From Pseudoips prasinana (Eukaryota; Arthropoda; Insecta; Lepidoptera; Nolidae), in assembly GCA_951640165.1 (NCBI GenBank), contig OX621243.1, positions 1,984,001 through 2,048,000 of the forward strand: DNA of 64,000 nucleotides, written 5' to 3'. Position numbers and translations under genes: made by a program. Under the pieces are notes generated by a model, which was given only the letters and a program-made list of their open reading frames with translations, was not told the DNA's origin and ran no database searches. Positions 55,809-64,000 of the stretch are shown one piece after another. Numbering within the stretch: position 1 is the first letter of the stretch; each line of letters starts with the position of its first letter.

Positions 55809-55970
55809 TACTATCGAAATCAGATAACTGATATACATACTTCTTTCCATACATACTTATATAGATAAATACACCCAGAGTCAGGACAAGCAGACATGTT
55901 CATGCAAACAAATGTCTGTCCTGGGTGGGAATCGAGCCCACGACCTCCGACGTGAAAAGCAAGCTTTTAC

Positions 55971-56375
55971 TAACCTCGATGAGAAACCTCAATTTCGTCG
56001 CTTTTACTATTGCTTCCTTATTAGGGATTCCTCATAAGTATCACATTACTTATGTGACATGTTGTTGCTATATGGTAAAACCTGTATCGTACAAGGTCGG
56101 CCGTTGAACTAAGCAATGACATTTGTCTCTTACCTGTCTACTATGTTGCCATACCAATATAAGGAAAATGGCTTGTTCTTTGTCTTCAACGAGGATGGAG
56201 GGTTTTCGGTACTGGCCGTATGAAGTCGTGGCAATCGTCTTACAGCAACTCTACGTTACTGGCAGTCACTGGGTAGGCTTCATCAGCACGTGTTTCAGTT
56301 TTCCGTGCGTTTTGTTTTTTTATAGATACTACGATAAGACTGGAATAATCGAACCCTTGCAATTTAATATATTTA
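55971..56375. other. nothing recognised
   Basis: No supported feature. Confidence 0.45.
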
Positions 56376-56679
56376 CTAGCTGTGCCCCGCGGTTTTACCC
56401 GCGTTAAATTTTCTCCTCCCCCGTAGGTGATAGCGTGATAATATGTAGCCTATATGTTGACCCGACCTCTTAATAATATTCATGCAAAATTTTAAGTAAA
56501 TCCATGCGGTACCTACTTTTTGAGTTTAGCCCGGACATACATACAGACAAACAGACACTCAGACAAAAATTCTAAAAACTATATTTTTGGCTTTGATATC
56601 GATTGTAGATCAAGTATCCTTTTAAAAAAATATTCAATGTACAGTTTTGACTTTCCTACGATTTTATTATATGTATAGA
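56376..56679 (-). mobile_element. non-autonomous Helitron A, minus strand, both ends intact
   Basis: CTAG at 56376-56379 preceded (minus sense) by CGCGGGTAAAACCGCGGGGC. 5' TCTATACATATAATAAAATC starts at 56679. Flanks are A/T. Confidence 0.85.
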
Positions 56680-56687
56680 TTACGGGC

Positions 56688-57190
56688 ATTATGGCGTGGT
56701 TGGTTGATACTTGCCGTTCACGCCGCAGGTCGTGGGTTCGATTCCCACCCAGGACAGATATTTGTGTGCATGAACATTAGATATTCCTTAATAATAACAT
56801 TAATAATTTTAATGTTGTGTTTTTGCGTGTGAGTAAGGTTGCCGGAGCTCATTGGGGTGGGGGGAAGGGTCAGCAAAACTTGTTTGCTGACTCTTAAAGG
56901 CCGGCAACGCATCGCGGCTCCTCTGGTGTAGGGAGTGTACAGTACATGGGCGGCGGTGATCACTTACCATCAGATGACCCTATTACTCGGTTGTCGCCGT
57001 CTGGTATAAAAAAAATAAACACGTCTGTTTGTCCTGAGTCTGTGTGTAATTAATTATCTATATAAGTATGTATTTACAAAAGAAAAATAGTACCTATTAC
57101 CTAAGTAGGTATATCAGTTATCTGGTTTCCATAGTCCAAGCTCTGCTTAGTTTCGGATGAGATGGCCGTGTGTGAATAATGCCCCAGGAT
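56688..57190 (+). mobile_element. SINE S2 with a nested S6 repeat
   Basis: S2 head GCGTGGTTGGTTGATACTTG and B-box GTGGGTTCGATTCCCAC. S6 (CATCAGATGACCC end) interrupts at about 56785-57010, then the S2 tail runs to GAGATGGCCGTGTGTGAATA. Confidence 0.75.
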
Positions 57191-57249
57191 ATTATAAATA
57201 TAATATTTCCTTGCCAACACAGTACGAATTGAGGAAAATTATTATTTTT

Positions 57250-57291
57250 AAAGTATCTTCTTCTTCTTCTTCTTAGCGTGTCGATGCCAAT
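57250..57291 (-). repeat. (GAA)n tail of the RT relic
   Basis: On minus the element ends GGCATCGACACGCTAAGAAG followed by GAAGAAGAAGAAG. The same terminal motif occurs at 51165-51190. Confidence 0.75.
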
Positions 57292-58594
57292 CTAGATTGA
57301 GTCTTCCCAGAACTCAGCTACGAGTTTAGAGTTGTCAGTAGCGTCCATTAGTTCCTGTAACGTGCAGGTGTTAGGGCACGCAGGACATGCGATCAAGTGT
57401 CCCATGGTTTGGGGGGTAGCACCGCACCTGCATCCTAGGCTATCCCCGTCAATAAATCTCCACCTGTACAGGTTTTCCTTACTTCGACCAACCTGAGTCC
57501 GGAGCCTGTTCATTTACTTCCAGGTTGGCCACGGAATATTGTGTCCAGGTGGAAGATTTTCAGCCGGAGGAACAAATGGGATGGGTAAGGAAGCACTTTC
57601 TCGCCATATCTTTAGCCTCTCACGACTCCGTTCGCCAATAAGTGGGTGGACACACCTTAAAAAACTTTTGCGGCTTTTCAGCCTATGAGGCACAAGGTTA
57701 CTGCCATGCATAGGGTGACGTGTGTCGTTGTCCATTGTGGCTCTTTCATTGCAGCTTGCCACCGTTCTACGAACTTCTGGTGGCGCTATTCCTGCCAGTG
57801 GATACAACATTTGCACCGGGGTCGGTTTGAGGCAACCAGTGATTATCCGGCATGTTTCATTCAAAGCTGTATCCACCAGCTTTGCATGTGCTGAGCGACT
57901 CCATACTGGGCACGCAAATTCGCCACAGGAAAAACATAGCGCCAGCCCAGAAGTTCGCACAACGTCAGGCGAAGCACCCCACTTAGAGGATACAAGTCGC
58001 CGTAAGAGACTGTTGCGAGAGTGCACCTTCTGCTTGGTATTCTTGCAGTTTTGGCTAAATGTGAGTGATCTGTCCAGAGTAACTCCAAGATATTTTGGGA
58101 AACAGCTGTGCTCGATAGACACCCCGTCCCAAACTATGTCAAGTTTGTGACCCGCCTCTCTATTACGCAGGTGAAATAAGCAAGAATGGGTTTTGCTCGG
58201 ATTGGGTTTAAGAGAGTTAGCGCGGTAGTAAGTGGCTAAGTCCTTAAGAGCGTCCGTCAAATAAACCTCAATCTTCTCAAATGTGGTGGCTTGGGTGGTG
58301 AGTGCCAAGTCATCCGCGTATAGGAAACGAGACGTGTTTGGGCTGGATGGTTGGTCGTTGGTGTATATGTTAAAGAGTAGCGGTGCTAGGACGCTCCCCT
58401 GGGGAAGGCCATTTTTTTGCGCTCTCCAACGACTTTTTTCTGTGATAAGATGAACCCGAAATCGGCGGTTGTGGAGAAGTTCCCGGAGTATCCCCACAAA
58501 TTTATGATCATTGGTCATGGACTCCTCTTTCCACAACAGCCGCTTGAGATTCACCGTATCATAGGCGGCTGATAAGTCCACGAACACAGCGCCT
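57292..58594 (-). pseudogene. 5'-truncated non-LTR reverse transcriptase with one stop
   Basis: On minus the frame begins inside the RT palm (TGAVFVDLSAAYDTVN). It continues through NGLPQGSVLAPLLFNIYTND, catalytic FLYADDLAL, NPSKTHSCLF, CFPKYLGVTLDRSL and a C-terminal region with NRLRTQVGRSKENL and CRCGATPQTMGHLI..C. One in-frame TAA lies between PWPTWK and MNRLRTQ (57514-57516); otherwise the frame is open to 57292. There is no RNase H, so it is not the element at 28239; it looks like the jockey/CR1/Rex-type groups. The endonuclease half is missing, as expected from 5' truncation. Confidence 0.85.
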
Positions 58595-58945
58595 GTACAA
58601 CTGCAGACTGCACAACTGCAGTCTAGATACTATTACTTTAAGATAAAAAATAGTCTTTTATAACTTACTATATATTTTATAAGTTGCCATCCATCTAGAC
58701 TGCACAAATGCAGTCTAGATACTATTACTTTAAGATAAAAAAATAGCCTTTTATAACTTACTATTATAACTTACTATATATTTTATAAGTTGCCATCCAT
58801 CTAGACTGCACAACTGCAGTCTAGATACTATTACTTTAAGATAAAAAAATAGTCTTTTATAACTTACTATTATAACTTACTATATATTTTATAAGTTGCC
58901 ATCCATCTAGACTGCACAACTGCAGTCTAGATGGATGGCAACCAC
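58594..58945. repeat. tandem repeat array, about 92 then 106 bp, with palindromes
   Basis: CTAGACTGCACAACTGCAGT-type palindromes occur at about 58606, 58698, 58804 and 58910, separated by conserved TACTATTACTTTAAGAT and CTTACTATATATTTTATAAG. Units 2 and 3 contain an extra ATTATAACTTACT. The last palindrome extends to perfect 22-bp arms (58895-58916 and 58921-58942). The array abuts the truncated RT directly. Confidence 0.9.
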
Positions 58946-60299
58946 CAGGGTGACCTATGTTGGGACGTTGGTTTGCAACCATGTTACACATTTTAGAAGA
59001 AGTTTCAGTACGCCTTGATACAATAGATACTCGTACACAAGTACATTCTATAGATATTTGATTCAATCAAATGAAGTATTAAAATTTTATGTGTATATTT
59101 CATAAATGAAAAAGAAATACTTACTAAATACTCGAATAAAATACTACATTTAGTTTCAAAATAACTAGTCACCAATTTGAATTTCGAACCATTTTTACAA
59201 CCTCCAAATAGAACAGTTGTGGTAAAATTTCGGAGAAACCCCAAACAATTAAACAATTATTTTGGATTCTTTGGAAAATACGATATCTGTTCTCGTAAGT
59301 GCCACTTCCGGATACCATACGGAACCAAAGGCAGCGCAACTGATCCCCGAAGAAAAAGGGGCATTCGCCTTTGTGGGTTTTCTATTAATTTTATGAAACA
59401 TATAATTTGAATACAGAAAAATCTCGGGTTTTTTCATTAGAACATTCGATTAACTATTTAATTAACCATGTTGACGCTGGGAATTCCGTTTTTCGAGGAC
59501 TTATTTTGAAAGAGTAATTTGCATATTTTTAATACAGTTGAGAACCAAAACTTTCTTTTAAAATTCATTTCACCCCTTTTATGTCTACAGTATTTATGCA
59601 TCTCATTCAATTCAAATTCAAAATTCATTCATTCCGTGAACATTTTTATCTTCTTGATACTCTGAACTTTTTACAATATACACAGCGTGTTATTACCGTA
59701 CCAAGTTTTCGTATCCATTGTATCGGTTATAAGCAATCTTTTTCCTTACCTCAAAAGGAAAAATACTGGCCAAGTGGATGACAGGTCGAGCGTAACGTAG
59801 AGTTCCGTATTGCCCATTACAATAATGCAGACTATGAGGGCTTCTCGTTTCATACTATGAACATTTAGTGTTTAAGGTTCCCACGGCTTTTACGTCTGAC
59901 AACGGGCTTGTATAACATTCAAATCAAAATTTTCTCTCTAGATGTAAACCTTAAACTCGATTCCCTGCGTCATGTATAAACTAATTACATACCTAATAAA
60001 AATTGTACGGAACTCTCGGTAAAGCTAGTGCAACTTGCCATTGGCTGCTTTTTACGATTTTACATCTGCTCATTCGGTAGGGAATACAGAAATGGTGGTC
60101 TGCGATAGATCGCACATAAAAATAGTCTATTAACGCACATCCGCGTCGTTAAATTTGAAACAATACAAAGTTTAGTGCCCATTTTATTGGCACCAAAATG
60201 AATCAGGGCAAGGTGCTACAAATCAATGGAATTAACTCCGGGTATACTCGCACATATATGAAGGTTATGTTATATACTCATACGAGGCACTAATAGCTA
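58946..60299. other. no recognised feature
   Basis: A 77-codon open frame at 59177-59410 has no motif I recognise and no supporting splice context. Otherwise AT-rich. Confidence 0.45.
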
Positions 60300-60510
60300 G
60301 ATGCTATCACTTGTCTGTAAGTGATCGGGGAGATGCAATCAATAGATGAGTGACAACCAAAGTGGTTTAATTTCTGAGCGTCTCCGTGTTTCGGAGGGCA
60401 CGTTAAGCTGTCGGTCTCGGTTGTAGTCATTAGACAACCGGGCCCGACAGCTTAACGTCTACTGGGCGGCTTGAACAACTCTGACACTAGGGTAACCACT
60501 ATTATATATC
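60300..60510 (+). repeat. S4 repeat copy
   Basis: AGTGGTTTAATTTCTGAGCG, GGGCACGTTAAGCTGTCGGT and GGGCGGCTTGAACAACTCTG. Confidence 0.65.
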
Positions 60511-60518
60511 AATACATA

Positions 60519-60809
60519 TAATAAAATCGTAGGAATGTCAAAACTGTACATTGAATATATTTTTTAAAGGATACTTAGGGAGTGATCTACAATCGATATC
60601 GAAGCCAAAAATATAGTTTTTAGAATTTTTGTCTGTTTGTCTGTATGTATGTCCGGGCTAAACTCAAAAACTACTGCATGGATTTACTTCAAATTTTGCA
60701 TGAATATTCCTAAGAGGTCGGGTCAACATATAGGCTACATATTATCACGCTTTCACATCTGTGATAATTTATAAAATTTAACGCGGGCAAAACCGCGGGG
60801 CGCAGCTAG
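60519..60809 (+). mobile_element. non-autonomous Helitron A
   Basis: TCAATACATATAATAAAATC at the 5' end; CGCGGGCAAAACCGCGGGGC then GCAGCTAG at the 3' end, followed by T. Confidence 0.8.
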
Positions 60810-62375
60810 TATTCGATAAGTAAGTATGTTATACTTGCCTACTATGTAGTTGGCTTTGTCATTCTTCTTCTGCCGTGATTCTTTCCCCATTTCTATTGGG
60901 GTCTGCTGGCAGCCTTCATTCCCTTTGTCCTCGTAACCGTTGGGATTCAGTAACTTACAAGGGTAAGACCTGGTATAGGCGCATGACTACTACCTGAACA
61001 AATGTAAAAGATAATCCTCAACCAACCAGACTCTTAATCTTAGTTTATACGTAAAGATGGTTAGGTATGGGAACCGGACTGTAAAATTATAAAAAAATAG
61101 GTTAATAGCATTATTTGCAATTCAAACCGTAAATCAAAACGCATAACTGGGAATTTATTATTTTAATCGTTCAGCGGAGATTAAACGAGCTTCCAATCTG
61201 GGGTACGCGTTCTGCCGTTAAGCTACAAACGATACACACCAGGAGAACAAGTTTATGAGGATATCAGGTAAGGCGTGAGGGTGTTAGTGTTTTGAGTTTT
61301 TTTAAATTAATATCATATAAAAACCAAACAAATGCGAGCCGGTCGCGCCCACCGAGGGTTCCGTACAATTTTGTAGATATGTACATATTATAAATATTTC
61401 AGGAATTGATTTATTAGAAGCCTACCTATACCTGTTTTTTGTTATTAAATTAAAAATGTTTAGTTTAAGATTTTTCCCTTTACTTGTAAAGTCGATATTA
61501 CTTGAGAAATCTTATAGTTTCGACTCCCTTAAGTGTATCGAAATATACCTAGATTGTTATTACGGCATAAACTGGCGTATGTCTTCTTTACACTAACTGT
61601 TTTTACAGAAAAGTTTGATTTTTCCCAGTTTCAAGGGACTAGACTTGAGTGTTCGATTGTAATTTCCACTCGATACTTCTACACGTCCCCGAGATAGAGG
61701 GCCTTGACAGACAGGTCGACGGACAGACAACAAAGTGATCCTAAAAGGTTTCTGCTTTTCCTTTGGACGAACGGAACCCCAAAAGCGCACCTTTTTGCCG
61801 TTGTGAAACTCCTTAAGTTATCCATTTATTGTCACCTCTTATTTATGTCACGGCGCAAGTCATGGGTTCGCTTTTGGGATGCCCAAAAAGTGTGTTGTAA
61901 CTGTATCGAATTCGTTATGTAGATACGCGATATTGATATAGATACGCGATTCTATTTCTTATCGTAACAATATCGCATGCTTTTCAATATATAATAAGTG
62001 TACATCAAGTAGTGTAGTGTCATTGTAATGAATGCGAAATATAAATTTAGTAGCTCCAATTTGAACGTAGGTAATGTAATAGGAGAACACAAAAATAATC
62101 TATGTTTATAATATTTGACGGTATTACAAATAGTAAATCTACCAATTCAATATTTAAAGTTTAAAATAATCTAAATCTACCAACATGTCTAAACAAAAAT
62201 CTTGTTCTGTAAACAATTTTGTCAGCAGTATCTCTTAATACGATTAACAATATATTCAATGGCACTGTTTTCCATCATTTTGTTATGATGTAATATGAAT
62301 TTTATTAAAGTTTAAAATATAAATCACTGTCGTAATTTGATACGATACGTTATTGCGATATTTTGATAGGAATCC
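60810..62375. other. nothing recognised except a short E5 scrap
   Basis: 61334-61370 (GAGCCGGTCGCGCCCACCGA then GGGTTCCGTAC) is an inverted E5 end. The rest is unassigned. Confidence 0.45.
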
Positions 62376-62720
62376 CTAGCTCGATTCCCACCCAGGACAG
62401 ATATTTGTGTGCCTGAACATGTCTGTTTGTCCAGAGTTGGATGTCTGGGTGTTATTAACTATATAAGTATGTATTTACTAAAGAATGGTATAGTATTTGT
62501 AGAATACTATCAGGTTTCCATAGTACAAGCTTTGCTTAGTTTGGGATCAGATGGCCGTGTGTGAATAATATGTAATCCTGAAATATAGGCCTACTAGAGC
62601 CTAGTTTGGGCCAGTCTTCCACAATATTTTTGTTTGATGTTGTAAAATTTTCAATGTCTGTAACCATAACACTATGTACCATGTTATAATATTGTGGAGA
62701 TAAATGAATAATAATAATAA
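62376..62720 (+). mobile_element. SINE S2, 5' truncated, and a trinucleotide-tailed repeat
   Basis: 62376-62575: TCGATTCCCACCCAGGACAG to ATGGCCGTGTGTGAATAATA. 62576-62720 holds an inverted pair (TCCACAATATT...AATATTGTGGA) and an (ATA)n end. Confidence 0.65.
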
Positions 62721-63311
62721 AAAATGTCCTTGGATATTATTATTATTATTAACTTTAATAATATGACTTTAAATTTTGCCAAGTACTGAAATTAAACGCG
62801 CTGATCGGACGGACGCCTCTTAACATACCTGTGGGATTACTGTTAAAGAACAATCATTGCACAAATATTGCGATCGCTTAGCGCACTCTGATTACATAAA
62901 TCTAGAATGGCTAAGTCTTTGAACCGGACCTAGATCAGATGTTTCTCGCCTAACTACTTTCTCAACTGTACTCACATGAAAATGTATTGAGGAAAATACT
63001 GCTTATTAATTAACGGTCTTACATAAACCTGCATACATCCGTAAAGCTATTGCAGAATACTTATGATCTTGGCCCCGATTTACTGACCGATCGATAAGTT
63101 TGGGATGGATATTATACAAATATTTTTATTGGAACAAAAACAGTTTACAAAAATTTTAGTTCGCTAACAACCGCATTAATATGGAATACTGTGTCGCAGC
63201 CATTAGCGCCCACATCCAAGATGGGAGACGACAGCGTTCCAGATATTGAATGGATATAATCAAAATATAAAAAAAAAATAAGAATAAAATCTTAAGCACT
63301 TAATATCATCA
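62721..63311. other. nothing recognised
   Basis: No supported feature. Confidence 0.45.
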
Positions 63312-63545
63312 TCTATAAATATAATAAAATCGTAGGAAAGTCAAAACTGTACATTGAATATTTTTTAAAGGATACTCGGGGCGTGATACACAATAGTTAT
63401 CGTAGCCAAAAATATAGTTTTTAGAATTTTTGTATGTGTGTCTGTTTGTCACATATAGGCTACATATTATGACGCTATCACCTACGGGGGAGGAGCTATG
63501 ATAATTTATAAAATTAATCGCGGGTAAAACCGCGGGGCACAGTTA
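63312..63545 (+). mobile_element. Helitron A, internally deleted, altered 3' end
   Basis: TCTATAAATATAATAAAATC ... CGCGGGTAAAACCGCGGGGC then ACAGTTAT in place of ACAGCTAG. Confidence 0.7.
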
Positions 63546-64000
63546 TTTATAAAATATTATTAAATTATATATAACTATTATAATGCGTAAGAAAAAAATT
63601 TAACATTCAATAACTGAATGGTTTATCATCATCATAACAGCTGCAAGACGTTCACTCCTGGACAAAAGCCTCCCCTAGAATCATCTTGGGGGGCTAAGCC
63701 ATAATCGCCACGCTTGGCAGACGCGTTGAATGGTTATCTCAACCTAATTATGACGTAACAGAAAGTTTACTTCACACAGTACAATAACATATTTATAATT
63801 CGTTGCGGGATCCAAGACAGTTAAAGCTATTCCCCGGGACATGCCTGAGCTTCACCGCTCAGTGTCATTTCATTGTGTGCCACTGTTGATCCTGGCTTAC
63901 AGGAGTTGCAGTGGTGGGTAAGAAGGAGGGACTAGTCCCGTTTAAAAAAAAAATAAGTACAATAACATATATCATTACAACCCTACACACTCTTACACAC
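63546..64000. repeat. E7 repeat fragment and minor repeat
   Basis: 63630-63735 is E7 (AAGACGTTCACTCCTGGACA then CCGCCACGCTTGGCAGACGC-like). 63868-63935 (GTGCCACTGTTGATCCTGGC) resembles 35850. The rest is unassigned. Confidence 0.5.

Larger units (their letters stand above)
55390..55970 (-). mobile_element. SINE S2 (minus) carrying two nested MITEs
   Basis: S2 segments run in order: tail 55393-55433, 55662-55687, then 55809 to the tRNA-like head near 55965 (GGGAATCGAGCCCACGACCT). They are interrupted by an M3 MITE (55434-55661) and a TA-type MITE (55688-55808). Confidence 0.8.

Noticed and set aside
59177..59410. 77-codon open frame with a basic stretch
   Set aside because: No family match by eye, no splice support, AT-rich surroundings.
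1..64000. CRISPR arrays, bacterial operons or bacterial-type promoters
   Set aside because: The window is clearly animal: introns, SINEs, Helitrons and non-LTR elements. The only regular tandem array (58594) has no spacer structure.
53061..64000. Next exon of the Rel homology domain
   Set aside because: Looked for the expected continuation after RVDPF (an exon beginning in phase 1) and found no convincing candidate before the window ends.

Overview
This is an AT-rich, repeat-packed animal window. The repeat types (tRNA-headed SINEs, short Helitrons starting TCTATA and ending CTAG, palindromic MITEs, CATCAGGTG-type SINE) and the one host gene point to a lepidopteran insect; species cannot be told from the window.

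Host gene. Only one host gene is recognised: a plus-strand Rel/NF-kappaB gene of the Dorsal class, entered and left mid-gene. Supported coding exons are 23196-23243 (a 48-nt exon, moderately sure), 24562-24664 (start of the Rel homology domain, EQPASKALR), 50629-50778 and 50825-50971 (two tandem versions of the DNA-recognition-loop exon) and 52186-52370 (HPHNLVG ... NLGIQCV ... RVDPF). All junction phases fit. Earlier and later exons lie outside the window or were not recognised. The intron at 24665-50628 is about 26 kb and consists largely of transposons.

Main discovery. The exon encoding the RFRYxCEGRxAGSIPG recognition loop is duplicated in tandem. Both copies keep an open frame, the same phases and consensus splice sites, and the intron between them is only 46 nt. 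This looks like a mutually exclusive exon pair giving two forms of Dorsal that differ at the DNA-contact surface.

Mobile DNA. (1) 12465-16390: a structurally complete PIF/Harbinger transposon with TAA target duplication, 13-bp TIRs, a three-exon HARBI1-type DDE transposase and a convergent six-exon Myb/SANT-like gene. (2) 28239-33727: a near-intact I/R1-group non-LTR retrotransposon (ORF1 with three zinc knuckles; ORF2 with endonuclease, RT and RNase H), poly(A)-tailed, with an 11-bp target duplication inside a SINE-like repeat and one frameshift near the ORF2 end. (3) 57292-58594: a 5'-truncated non-LTR RT relic with one nonsense codon, abutting a 92/106-bp palindromic tandem array. (4) 45073-49899: a recent tandem duplication of about 2.3 kb whose junction is a hybrid of two palindromic MITEs, with a Harbinger-type MITE present in only one copy. 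(5) Many SINEs, Helitrons, MITEs and hairpins, often nested, listed below.

Layout: 1-12.4 kb repeats; 12.5-16.4 Harbinger; 16.4-23.2 repeats; 23.2-24.7 first Dorsal exons; 24.7-50.6 giant intron with the I-type element and tandem duplication; 50.6-52.4 duplicated Rel exons and the next exon; 52.4-64 downstream intron with repeats. Most other short open frames read through repeats and are not listed.
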